Source: CAZJBS01 sp964544475 (lineage in GTDB: Bacteria; CLD3; SB21). From it: a stretch of 32,800 nucleotides of DNA. Shown in pieces: positions 1-8,231 of the stretch; the stretch's first letter is position 1; each line of letters begins with the position of its first letter. The stretch is taken from the NCBI GenBank assembly GCA_964544475.1, contig CAZJBS010000031.1, positions 1 through 32,800 on the forward strand, read 5' to 3'. The notes under the pieces are model-generated. The model did not search any database. It had not been told where the DNA came from and saw only the letters and a list, made by a program, of their open reading frames with translations. The position numbers were made by a program, and so were the translations under genes.

Positions 1-1
1 T

Positions 2-1045
2 ATCGCAACAAACGAAATTCAAAAAACAAGAAAACTTAATGGGAACGGCACTAGACTCCCAACTCCGTTACTGAACCAATCTCTCATCGATGCTCTCGAA
101 GAGTCCAACGCATCCGTTGTACTCATTTCACCTCCTACAAAAAACCCTCGGCGGCTTGCAGTCCAATCTGGCCAGAATTTTTTAGAGCTTTGGGTCTACC
201 TTTGGACGCTAACGCATGGCGGCGGTGCGGCAAGACCAAAGAATGAGTTCAGAATTCAACTAACGGGCGTGACCCCGCCCTTGGAACTGAACGCAACGGG
301 CCCGACGATTCTTATTGGCTACGAACCAAACCTGAAATGCTTTGCAGGTTTCGACTTGAGCAGACACAAACGTTTCTCAGTGAATTCCCCTTCTATTCAA
401 ATTCCAATCGACATCCTGCACACGGCATTGCAGCATGGCTTTTCATTTGCAACCAAAGGCAACAACGAGGTTGCAATCGGGTTCCGTCCCGACCAGTTCT
501 TGGCATACTCCCTCAACGCTGAGATCCTTCACACATATGGGGCAGAGGCAAGGACCGTGGACTTGCTGACGAGAGCAGCGGCGCTTGAGTCAATCAAACC
601 TGTTGACCTTCAGAAGGTTGCCAAGGACCGACAGCGAGTTGTTGCAACCGTTTCCCGACTCTCTCGCGACTCGGATTTTCGGCGCAAGGTTGCGATTGCG
701 TACGATCGACGTTGTGCGGTCACGAGAATGCAACTTCGTCTCATAGACGCTGCACACATATTGCCCGTTGGCTCCAAAGGAAGCAGCGATGAAGTGCATA
801 ACGGTATCTGTCTTTCACCGACTTACCACCGAGCTTTCGATCGTTCTTTGATCTACTTGGATGAGAACTTGAAGATGCGGATTAACCCAGCTCAGGAGCG
901 AGAACTGACCAGACTTGGACTTGACGGCGGGATACGTGATTTCAGAGCTTACCTTGACAAGCGAATTCATCTCCCAGCCGATAACAGACAATGGCCACAG
1001 CCTGACCTGATTCGAGAAGCGAACAAATTCAGACAAATCATTTGA
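2..1045 (+). CDS. HNH endonuclease, 5'-partial (restriction-type)
   Basis: The reading frame is open from the first complete codon at position 2 to the TGA at 1043-1045, so the true start lies left of the window. A GTG at 269 is only an internal candidate. The C-terminal third carries an HNH_2-type nuclease core: a CAVT segment, then DAAHILP with the first His, then the Asn and His of HNGICLSPTYHRAFD. The upstream part (RPKNEFRIQ, then GYEPNLKCFAGFDLSRH) resembles the N-terminal module that precedes HNH domains in predicted type II restriction enzymes. I recognise that module only by general likeness. If so, the protein would cut DNA and a partner methyltransferase could lie just outside the window. 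The HNH fold is well supported; the restriction role is inferred. Confidence 0.8.
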   Translation: MATNEIQKTRKLNGNGTRLPTPLLNQSLIDALEESNASVVLISPPTKNPRRLAVQSGQNFLELWVYLWTLTHGGGAARPKNEFRIQLTGVTPPLELNATGPTILIGYEPNLKCFAGFDLSRHKRFSVNSPSIQIPIDILHTALQHGFSFATKGNNEVAIGFRPDQFLAYSLNAEILHTYGAEARTVDLLTRAAALESIKPVDLQKVAKDRQRVVATVSRLSRDSDFRRKVAIAYDRRCAVTRMQLRLIDAAHILPVGSKGSSDEVHNGICLSPTYHRAFDRSLIYLDENLKMRINPAQERELTRLGLDGGIRDFRAYLDKRIHLPADNRQWPQPDLIREANKFRQII

Positions 1046-1196
1046 GGTCTAACCACACCTCTTTCCTCTGATATTTTCCTCGCTTCTTCTAATTCGAAGT
1101 TTCGTCCGCAATTCAAACCGCAAAACAACGGCAACTAACATGGGCCGATGTCTTTTTCTCACAGCATTCCTTGAATAATAGGATTCCTCTCACGAT

Positions 1197-1748
1197 ATGC
1201 TAACCCCCTCCTTCACGCCATTCCCCACGCTTGAAACCGCGCGCCTGAGGCTGCGGCGACTCGAGGAATCCGACGCTCCGGAAATCCTCTTCCTGCGGTC
1301 CGATCCGGTCATGATCCGGTATCTCGACCGGGCGCCGATGACCTCGACCGGCGAAGTCCTGGAACACATTCGCAAAGTCCATGCGGACGAAACGGCCGGC
1401 GAAAATGTCACATGGTGTCTCGTCCCCAAAGACGCCTCCCGTCTTATCGGCACCATCTGCCTGTGGCACTTTCGCAAACAACACTTCCGCGCGGAAATCG
1501 GCTATCTCCTCCACCCATCCTACCACCGCCGGGGATACATGCAGGAAACCATGACCGCGGTTTTGCAGTATGGATTCCATATCATGCACCTCCACTCCAT
1601 CGATGCCATCGTCAATCCCGCCAATGCGGATTCCGTCAAACTGCTGGAACGCAACGGATTCGTCCGGGAGGCCTATTTCCGTGAAGACTATTTCTGGAAT
1701 GGCCAATTCCTCGATACGGCGGTGTATTCAAAACTGGCTCCGACGTGA
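1197..1748 (+). CDS. GNAT family N-acetyltransferase (RimJ/RimL-like)
   Basis: This 183-residue protein has the usual length of a single-domain GNAT enzyme, which transfers an acetyl group from acetyl-CoA to an amine on a protein, antibiotic or metabolite. It opens with the RimJ/RimL-type ETARLRLRRLEESDA strand. The acetyl-CoA-binding motif A is visible as EIGYLLHPSYHRRGYMQE (residues about 100-117). The C-terminal motif NPANADSVKLLERNGF follows and ends in the typical GF. The ATG at 1197 sits just before the conserved N-terminal strand. The substrate cannot be read from sequence. It stands alone between the HNH gene and two methyltransferases, a neighbourhood typical of accessory DNA. Confidence 0.85.
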   Translation: MLTPSFTPFPTLETARLRLRRLEESDAPEILFLRSDPVMIRYLDRAPMTSTGEVLEHIRKVHADETAGENVTWCLVPKDASRLIGTICLWHFRKQHFRAEIGYLLHPSYHRRGYMQETMTAVLQYGFHIMHLHSIDAIVNPANADSVKLLERNGFVREAYFREDYFWNGQFLDTAVYSKLAPT

Positions 1749-1851
1749 GCCTGTGCTGCACGCGACGAAAAATCTGATTTTCATGGTTCCGAATCGTCAT
1801 GCATCACACAAATAAGACGGTCTGCCTGAAACAACCTGGATCACGGGGAAA

Positions 1852-2622
1852 ATGATGAACAAAAAACCATGGTACGAAGCCTTATTCGAAAACTACGGCG
1901 AAAAATACGACAATGAAAGTTTCACCCAGGGAACATCGGGCGAATGTGATTTTATTGAGAAAGAAATCAACCATGATAGAACCCTAAAGATCATCGACAT
2001 CGGGTGCGGTACTGGTCGTCATTCCATAGAATTGTCAAGAAGAGGATACTCCATGACCGGGATCGATCTGTCTGAGTCGCTGCTTGAAAGAGCGCGAGAA
2101 AAGGCAAGGCAAAACGGGGTCCACGTGGATTTTTCAAGACACGACGCCCGTCATTTGCCGTTTGAAAGGCAGTTTGATGTGGCGATCATGATGTGCGAAG
2201 GCGCTTTCCCTCTGATGGAAACCGATGAAATGAATTACGAAATCCTCAAAAACGTATCAAAGGCTTTGAAGGAAAAATCAAAATTCATATTCACAACATT
2301 GAATGGACTATTCCCTTTGTTTCACTCAATCAACGAATTTCACTCAGAGAGAACCATTGAAGGCAATGCCACCTACGACAGCAGGCGTTTTGATTTGATG
2401 ACATTCCGGGATTACAACATCACCAGAATCGTGGATGACGACGGCGTTGAAAAAGAGCTTGAATGCCATGAAAGGTACTATGTGCCCTGTGAGATAACGT
2501 GGTTGCTGAAAACACTCGGCTTTTCAAAAATAGAAATAAACGGGGCGAAGCTCGGAGCTTTTTCTCATAAGGATAAACTGACAACAGATGACTTTGAAAT
2601 GCTGGTCATTGCGGAAAGATAG
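1852..2622 (+). CDS. Class I SAM-dependent methyltransferase
   Basis: This 256-residue protein has a Rossmann-type methyltransferase core. Motif I is IDIGCGTGRHSIELSRRGY, about residues 46-64, and is followed by GIDLSESLLERARE, which carries the acidic residue that binds the SAM ribose. HDARHLPFERQFDVAIMM supplies motifs II and III. The enzyme would methylate an unknown small molecule or macromolecule in the cytoplasm. Two ATG codons at 1852 and 1855 are both possible starts, and no strong Shine-Dalgarno sequence separates them. The stop is followed after three bases by the next methyltransferase, so the two are probably cotranscribed. Base composition is more AT-rich than the catabolic operon that follows. 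Confidence 0.82.
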   Translation: MMNKKPWYEALFENYGEKYDNESFTQGTSGECDFIEKEINHDRTLKIIDIGCGTGRHSIELSRRGYSMTGIDLSESLLERAREKARQNGVHVDFSRHDARHLPFERQFDVAIMMCEGAFPLMETDEMNYEILKNVSKALKEKSKFIFTTLNGLFPLFHSINEFHSERTIEGNATYDSRRFDLMTFRDYNITRIVDDDGVEKELECHERYYVPCEITWLLKTLGFSKIEINGAKLGAFSHKDKLTTDDFEMLVIAER

Positions 2623-2625
2623 CAG

Positions 2626-3396
2626 ATGAAAACCACCGAAGAATGCGTGGTGATGGCCATGGATGGTTCCGACAAGGAACTTTTTCCATTCTTGCCATAC
2701 CTACTGCAGGACGTCTGGGAAATTGGAGCCGACCCGCAAACCATCATCAAACTGATAAGAAAGTTTGTCAGCCATACAGCCGGATTAAGAGCGCTCGATC
2801 TGGGTTGCGGGAAAGGCGCGGTTTCCGTCAGGGTGTCGCAGGAATGCGGATGTTATTGCCATGGCATAGACGCCATTCCTGAGTTTGTCGAATATGCCAG
2901 GCAAAAGGCTCATGAATTTGAAGTCGATCACCTGTGTAGGTTTGAGACGGGAGATATCAGGAAAAAAGTGAAAGAGCTGTCGGCGTATGATGTCGTGATA
3001 CTCGGAGCCATTGGCCCGGTATTCGGCGACTATTTTTCAACGCTTTCAACCTTGTCGGCGTGTATCCATGACAATGGCCTCTTCATCATTGATGACGGCT
3101 ACATCAGTGACGACAGCGATTTTTTCCATCCTTCCATGTACAAGAAATCCGACCTGCTTCAACAAATAGAAAAAGCAGGCATGCGGCTGGTGGAAGATGA
3201 CATCATGGCCAGAGATGACATCAAAACATCGGACGATACTATTTTTGACAAATTGAAAACCAGAGGCCATGAGTTGATGGAAAAATTTCCCGAAAAACGG
3301 AGCTTGTTTCTTGATTACATCCGGCAGCAGGAGATCGAAAATGACGTTCTCGAAAACAAAGTGATCGGAACGACCATGGTGATCAGGAAACAATAG
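2626..3396 (+). CDS. Class I SAM-dependent methyltransferase, second of a pair
   Basis: This is a second 256-residue methyltransferase, directly downstream of the first but clearly different in sequence. Motif I is ALDLGCGKGAVSVRVSQECG (about residues 58-77), followed by the acidic HGIDAIPEFVEYARQKA. The C-terminal half continues with YDVVILGAIGPVFGDYF and an FIIDDGYISDD strand. The N-terminal segment FPFLPYLLQDVWEIG is typical of a subgroup of bacterial methyltransferases that I recall only as uncharacterised. A second ATG at 2656 is possible, but 2626 keeps the gene tightly coupled to its neighbour. The substrate is unknown. Two equal-length, diverged methyltransferases side by side may act in one modification pathway, which is inference. 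Confidence 0.82.
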   Translation: MKTTEECVVMAMDGSDKELFPFLPYLLQDVWEIGADPQTIIKLIRKFVSHTAGLRALDLGCGKGAVSVRVSQECGCYCHGIDAIPEFVEYARQKAHEFEVDHLCRFETGDIRKKVKELSAYDVVILGAIGPVFGDYFSTLSTLSACIHDNGLFIIDDGYISDDSDFFHPSMYKKSDLLQQIEKAGMRLVEDDIMARDDIKTSDDTIFDKLKTRGHELMEKFPEKRSLFLDYIRQQEIENDVLENKVIGTTMVIRKQ

Positions 3397-3462
3397 AAAA
3401 CACAACGTCACGTGTTTCCCGTCCCGTATGCCCTGACTTCCGAAACATCCGGCGGTTATTTT

Positions 3463-3495
3463 ATTGTAATACAATTCCAAAATAGCTATTTTGGA
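3463..3495 (+). promoter_or_regulatory. Two abutting palindromes overlapping a candidate promoter
   Basis: Positions 3463-3475 form ATTGTA-A-TACAAT, two perfect 6-base arms around one base. Positions 3476-3495 form TCCAAAATAGCTATTTTGGA, a perfect 20-base palindrome that starts at the next base. A candidate promoter overlaps both: -35 TTGTAA at 3465-3470, a 16-base spacer and -10 TATTTT at 3487-3492. The site lies 115 bases before the first gene of the pyrimidine-degradation operon. This arrangement suits an operator for a dimeric repressor. The regulator is not in the window and the promoter hexamers are only moderate matches. Confidence 0.55.
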
Positions 3496-3610
3496 GTCAC
3501 AATTCTTCCTTCTGTCTTATTTCCATTCTGTGCGCTCTGAACTGGGCCGGTCAATCGCGATTGTAAGTTCTTAACATTGTTTTTCAAATTCATCCCGAAA
3601 GGGACGCGGC

Positions 3611-5065
3611 ATGAAGTATCCCGAAGTGAGGAACTTTCATGGGGGAGTCTTTTCCCCCAACGGACACCGCACCATGGACGTGCTGTGTCCGCTTGATGGC
3701 ACCGTTTTGTCCAAGGTGCCCCTGTCCGGAAAGACGGAGTTGGATGACGCCGTGCGGTCGGCAGCCACGGCTTTTCCCGCGTGGTCGGCCATGCCGGTGA
3801 AAGAACGCGTGCAGGTGTTCTATCGTTACAAAACGCTGATGGAACAACACCTGAAAGAGCTGGCGGTGATCGTGCATGAGGAGAATGGCAAAACGATGGA
3901 CGAATCCATCGCCGAAGTGGCGAAGAGCATCGAACTGACCGAGTTTGCATGTTCCATACCGCAATTGATCGCCGGGGAGGCGATGGAGGTCAGTCTTGGC
4001 GTGGAGTGCCGCGTTGAACACCGGCCGCTCGGCGTGGTGGCTTCGATCGTGCCGTTCAATTTTCCCCACATGGTCCCGCATTGGACGGTGCCCAACGCCA
4101 TCGTGCTCGGCAATTGTATGATATTAAAGCCGTCGGAACAGGTGCCGATCAGCGCCAACCGAATGGCCGAGATGCTGAAGGAAGCCGGTCTGCCCGACGG
4201 CGTATTCAATATTGTGAACGGGGACCGGGAAATCGTCGAGGCCATTTGCGATCATCCCGGCATCGAGGCCGTCTCGTTTGTCGGGTCCACCAAAGTGGCC
4301 AAACTTGTTTATCAGCGCGCCTGTTCCAGCCTCAAACGTTGCCTCGCGCTGGGCGGCGCCAAAAATCACCTCATCGTCCTGCCGGACGCCCACGCGGACA
4401 TGACGGCGTCCAACGTCGCCGCGTCGATGACCGGTTGCGCGGGACAGCGTTGCATGGCGGCGTCCGCGATGGTAGGCGTCGGCCCCGTCGATCACATTGT
4501 GGCCAAAATATGCGACGAGGCCCGGAAGATCATCCCGGGAAAAAACCTGGGTTCCGTCATCACGAAAGAAGCCCGCGAACGCATCGAACGCTACATCACC
4601 GAAGCCGAGAAGGCGGGCGCCAAAGTGCTGGTGGACGGCCGCCACGCCAGAGTGGACGGTTTGGAAGGCGGCTTCTATGTCGGGCCGACGGTGATCGATC
4701 ACGTCACGCCGGACATGGCGATTGCACAGGAAGAAGTCTTCGGCCCGGTGCTGGCCATTATCCGTACGCCTTCCCTGGACGAGGCCCTGGCGATCGAAAA
4801 CGGTTCTCCCTACGGCAATGCCGCGGCGGTCTTTACGCAAAGCGGCGGTCTGGCCCGGCAGGTGATGGAAAAAGCCAGCGCCGGCATGATCGGCGTGAAT
4901 ATCGGCGTGCCCGTGCCGCGGGAACCCTTCTCTTTCGGCGGATGGAACGAATCGAAATTCGGTACCTGCGATATCACGGGGAAGAGTTCCATCGAATTCT
5001 GGACCAAGCTGAAAAAGACGTCGACCAAATGGAATCCCGAAGCGCGAACGAACTGGATGAGTTAG
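3611..5065 (+). CDS. mmsA: CoA-acylating (methyl)malonate-semialdehyde dehydrogenase
   Basis: This 484-residue protein belongs to the aldehyde dehydrogenase superfamily. It has VPFNFP at about 147-152, a nucleotide-binding VSFVGSTKVA at 221-230 and the catalytic Cys281 in GQRCMA. Where ordinary aldehyde dehydrogenases have the general-base Glu (ELGGK), this protein reads LGGAKNH at 247-253, the signature of the CoA-dependent MmsA/IolA branch. That branch oxidises malonate or methylmalonate semialdehyde with NAD+ and CoA to acetyl-CoA or propionyl-CoA and CO2. Here it would finish uracil or thymine breakdown after transamination of beta-alanine or beta-aminoisobutyrate. The ATG at 3611 follows an AAAGGGA ribosome site. 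It is the first gene of the operon, although it acts last. Confidence 0.9.
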   Translation: MKYPEVRNFHGGVFSPNGHRTMDVLCPLDGTVLSKVPLSGKTELDDAVRSAATAFPAWSAMPVKERVQVFYRYKTLMEQHLKELAVIVHEENGKTMDESIAEVAKSIELTEFACSIPQLIAGEAMEVSLGVECRVEHRPLGVVASIVPFNFPHMVPHWTVPNAIVLGNCMILKPSEQVPISANRMAEMLKEAGLPDGVFNIVNGDREIVEAICDHPGIEAVSFVGSTKVAKLVYQRACSSLKRCLALGGAKNHLIVLPDAHADMTASNVAASMTGCAGQRCMAASAMVGVGPVDHIVAKICDEARKIIPGKNLGSVITKEARERIERYITEAEKAGAKVLVDGRHARVDGLEGGFYVGPTVIDHVTPDMAIAQEEVFGPVLAIIRTPSLDEALAIENGSPYGNAAAVFTQSGGLARQVMEKASAGMIGVNIGVPVPREPFSFGGWNESKFGTCDITGKSSIEFWTKLKKTSTKWNPEARTNWMS

Positions 5066-5137
5066 GATGCGGGCGCCGCGCCGATTTGAATGTATGAAAA
5101 CCAATCTGACGAACCCAACCGATTGACGGACACTGCC

Positions 5138-6475
5138 ATGGCTGACAACGCACAAATTCTCCAGAACAACCTGTTGCACACGCTATTTTCCTGGTCCAAA
5201 CAGGCCGGCCTCAACCCGATCAGCATTGAAAAAGCCAAAGGCGTGTATCTGTACGACCGGAACGGCAAACGGTACATCGATTTTTCTTCCCAGTTGATGA
5301 ATGTCAACATCGGCCACGGCCACCCGAAAGTGATGGAGGCCGTCGTCAGACAGATGCAGGAAGTGAGTTATGTCTATCCGGGGATGATCACCAAGGCTCG
5401 TGGCGAATTGGGAAAAAAATTGAGTGAGATCAGTCCCGGCGGGCTCACGAAGACGTTTTTTACGCTGGGCGGGGCCGAGGCCGTGGAGAACGCCGTCAAG
5501 CTGGCGCGGATTTACACCGGACGGCACAAAATCATCGCGCAATACCAGTCCTTTCACGGGGCGAGCTACGGGGCGTTTTCGGCGGGCGGCGATCCGCGAC
5601 GGCTGGCCGTGGACAGCCAGGCGGCGCCCAATTTCGTGCATGTCGAGAACCCGTATTTCTACCGCTGCCCGTGGAAAAGCAAGACCTGGGAGGAGTGTTC
5701 GGAACGCGCCGCCGCCCACGTGGAGCGCGTGATCAACTACGAAGGCCCTCAAAATATCGCCGCGCTGCTTTTCGAAGGCGAATCGGGTTCGTCGGGATGC
5801 ATCAAATATCCTCCCGGTTACCTGAAGAAACTGAAAGCCATCGCCGACCGTCACGGCATCCTGTGGATCGACGACGAAGTGATGAGCGGATTTGGCCGGA
5901 CCGGAAAGATGTTTGCCATCGAGCATCACGGCGTGGAACCCGACATCCTGTGCATGGCGAAGGGGCTGACGTGCGGGTATATTCCGCTCGGCGGCATCTT
6001 GGTCAGGGAAAATATCGCGCGCCATTTTGATGACAAACCTCTTCCGCTCGGTTTGACGTATTCCGCCCACGCGGTCGCCTGCGCCGCGGCCGTGGCCGTG
6101 CTCGATATATATGAGGAGGAACATCTCGTCCAAAATGCGGCAAGCATGGGTGCCTACCTCGAGAGCCGCGTCGAAGAACTGAAGAAGAAGCATCCCTCCA
6201 TCGGCGACTTTCGCAATACCGGCCTGCTCGGCTGTATCGAACTTGTCAAGAACCGCGGCACCAAAGAGCCCATGGCGCCCTGGAACGCCAAGCCCGGGGA
6301 GATGGACATCATGAATAAAGTGGCGGCCAAAATTGCCGAGCTGGGCATGTTCACGTTCGTGCGCTGGAATTGGATATTCACCGCGCCGCCCTTGTGCGTG
6401 ACCACCGAACAGATCGACGAAGGACTCGATATCATCTCCCAGGCCATCGCCATCGCGGATGAGTACGTGAACTGA
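5138..6475 (+). CDS. Class III PLP aminotransferase, probable beta-alanine transaminase
   Basis: This is a class III (omega) aminotransferase of 445 residues from the ATG at 5138. An in-frame ATG at 5090 would add 16 residues, but the family-like start (ADNAQILQNN, HTLFSWSKQAG) favours 5138. Visible motifs are TLGGAEAVENAVKLAR for cofactor phosphate binding, the IDDEVMSGFGRTG segment whose Asp contacts the pyridine nitrogen, and MAKGLTCGYIPLG with the Schiff-base Lys at about residue 275. Between dihydropyrimidine enzymes and a semialdehyde dehydrogenase, the expected reaction is beta-alanine (or beta-aminoisobutyrate) plus an oxo-acid acceptor to malonate semialdehyde and an amino acid. The acceptor cannot be read from the sequence. 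Context makes beta-alanine the most likely donor; taurine or 4-aminobutyrate are alternatives. Confidence 0.87.
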   Translation: MADNAQILQNNLLHTLFSWSKQAGLNPISIEKAKGVYLYDRNGKRYIDFSSQLMNVNIGHGHPKVMEAVVRQMQEVSYVYPGMITKARGELGKKLSEISPGGLTKTFFTLGGAEAVENAVKLARIYTGRHKIIAQYQSFHGASYGAFSAGGDPRRLAVDSQAAPNFVHVENPYFYRCPWKSKTWEECSERAAAHVERVINYEGPQNIAALLFEGESGSSGCIKYPPGYLKKLKAIADRHGILWIDDEVMSGFGRTGKMFAIEHHGVEPDILCMAKGLTCGYIPLGGILVRENIARHFDDKPLPLGLTYSAHAVACAAAVAVLDIYEEEHLVQNAASMGAYLESRVEELKKKHPSIGDFRNTGLLGCIELVKNRGTKEPMAPWNAKPGEMDIMNKVAAKIAELGMFTFVRWNWIFTAPPLCVTTEQIDEGLDIISQAIAIADEYVN

Positions 6476-6509
6476 TGCGCGATCGCCGGTTTTGAAAGTG
6501 AATACGCCC

Positions 6510-8219
6510 ATGGACATTGTGGAATTGAAAGAAGATCTGACCGGTTCGCCGCTGTACAGCGCGGACCTGGCGCCGGTTCCGGTGGCCCGGCGCACGTGGA
6601 ATATGTGGAACCTGGCCGCCTTGTGGGTGGGCATGGCGGTGTGTATTCCGACGTATCTGCTGGCTTCGTACATGATCAGGGCCGGCGTAAGCTGGCCGAT
6701 GGCCTTGCTGATCATCGGCGTGGCCAATGCCGGTATCACGATACCGATGATTTTGAACGGCCATGCCGGCGTCAAGTACGGCGTGCCTTTTCCGGTTCTG
6801 GGCCGCGCCGCTTTCGGAAGCCGGGGCATTCACATTCCCGCGCTCGTGCGGGCCATTGTCGCCTGCGGATGGTTTGGCGTGCAAACATGGATCGGCGGGC
6901 TTGCGTTCTATTCCATTTGGAATGCCGCCACCGGTCAAACGGACGAGCCCGGATTGAACCCTGGCGAATTTGTTTGTTTCGGCCTCTTCTGGCTGCTGAA
7001 TATTTATTTCATCTGGAAAGGCACGGAAAGCATTAAGTGGCTCGAGAACCTGTCGGCGCCGATTTTGATTCTGATCGGTGTGGCCCTGATTGCCTGGAGC
7101 GCGGGCAAGGCGGGAAGTTTTGGCGCCGTACTTGACGGCGGCGAGCAGTTGCAACGCGCGGCCGTCGAACTGCGCGACGTGTCGGGCACGCCGGTGGTCT
7201 ATCTGAATCCTTTGCGTGATGCGGGCGGGCAACCCAAAGTTGCCGAATTTCAACTCTCGGTCCCCATGCCGGACGGCACGTCGAAACCGCTGGGCTGGAA
7301 TTCGATGGAAGAGAGCCTGGTCATCCCGGATGAATCCGGTTACGACAAAGCGGCCGTGCTGGAGGGAACGAAATCCGTTGAAGTGACATTTCGGAAGGGC
7401 GGTTTTGTTTCAAGTCCGGTGAAGGCTTCGATCGGACGGCCGGCGGACGAGAGCGCCAAATGGTGGGGCTATGTGTTGTGGTTGACCGCGATGGTCGGGT
7501 TCTGGGCGACGATGTCCCTCAGTATTTCGGATATTACGCGGTACGCCGCCAGCCAGAAAGACCAGGTTCGAGGTCAGTTTCTCGGACTGCCCGGCACGAT
7601 GATTCTGTATTCCTTCGTCGGCATTTTTGTCACCTGCGGCGCCGCGATGCATTTTCCCGACGTGCTCGTACCGGAGGACGCGCCCTGGGACCCAGTATCT
7701 CTGCTGGCGCGATTTGACAATCCGTGGGTGGTGATACTCTCGCAGGTTTTCATGATTGTGGCGACGCTTACCACCAACATTGCGGCCAATGTCATCGCGC
7801 CGGCCAATGCCTTTTCAAACCTGTTCCCCCGGCGGTTGAGTTTTCGCGGCGGCGGTCTGGTGACGGGCGTCATCGGCATCGTCATATGTCCGTGGTGGCT
7901 GCTCAGCGAAATCAGCGGCATCCTGATTTTCGTCAGCGGATTGCTCGGCCCGGTGCTCGGTATTCTGCTGTGCGACTATTATGTGATCCGGAAGAAGACG
8001 CTGAATCTCGCCGCGCTGTACAAGACAGATGGCGAGTACGGTTATGGAGGCTCCCACATCAACCCGGCTTCGATGACGGCGCTCGCCGCGGGCGTCGTTC
8101 TCGCGCTCGTCGGCTATTGGGTGCCGGCGCTGAGCTTTCTGTATCACCTGTCCTGGTTCACGGGCGTGGCCGTGTCGGCAGGCATCTATTATATCTTGAT
8201 GAAACCAAAAACCGCCTAG
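6510..8219 (+). CDS. NCS1-family nucleobase permease with extra loop domain
   Basis: This inner-membrane transporter belongs to the nucleobase:cation symporter-1 family (Mhp1, PucI, cytosine and uracil permeases). TM1 contains WNMWNLAALWVGMAVCIPTY, TM3 contains the family motif GWFGVQTWIGG, and TM6 contains MVGFWATMSLSISDITRY. About twelve hydrophobic segments are present. At about 569 residues it is longer than the usual 450-500. The excess is a hydrophilic, strand-rich stretch of roughly 90 residues between TM5 (ends about 200) and TM6 (starts about 310), expected to be extracytoplasmic in the LeuT fold. The ATG at 6510 is preferred over a TTG at 6492. In this operon it would import uracil, thymine or dihydropyrimidines/hydantoins. 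Confidence 0.87.
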   Translation: MDIVELKEDLTGSPLYSADLAPVPVARRTWNMWNLAALWVGMAVCIPTYLLASYMIRAGVSWPMALLIIGVANAGITIPMILNGHAGVKYGVPFPVLGRAAFGSRGIHIPALVRAIVACGWFGVQTWIGGLAFYSIWNAATGQTDEPGLNPGEFVCFGLFWLLNIYFIWKGTESIKWLENLSAPILILIGVALIAWSAGKAGSFGAVLDGGEQLQRAAVELRDVSGTPVVYLNPLRDAGGQPKVAEFQLSVPMPDGTSKPLGWNSMEESLVIPDESGYDKAAVLEGTKSVEVTFRKGGFVSSPVKASIGRPADESAKWWGYVLWLTAMVGFWATMSLSISDITRYAASQKDQVRGQFLGLPGTMILYSFVGIFVTCGAAMHFPDVLVPEDAPWDPVSLLARFDNPWVVILSQVFMIVATLTTNIAANVIAPANAFSNLFPRRLSFRGGGLVTGVIGIVICPWWLLSEISGILIFVSGLLGPVLGILLCDYYVIRKKTLNLAALYKTDGEYGYGGSHINPASMTALAAGVVLALVGYWVPALSFLYHLSWFTGVAVSAGIYYILMKPKTA

Positions 8220-8231
8220 TCAGGAGAACGC

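Noticed and set aside
1046..1196. attC-like box GTCTAAC just after the HNH gene
   Set aside because: No partner GTTRRRY box or pairing L boxes were found before the next gene, so a single seven-base match is not evidence.
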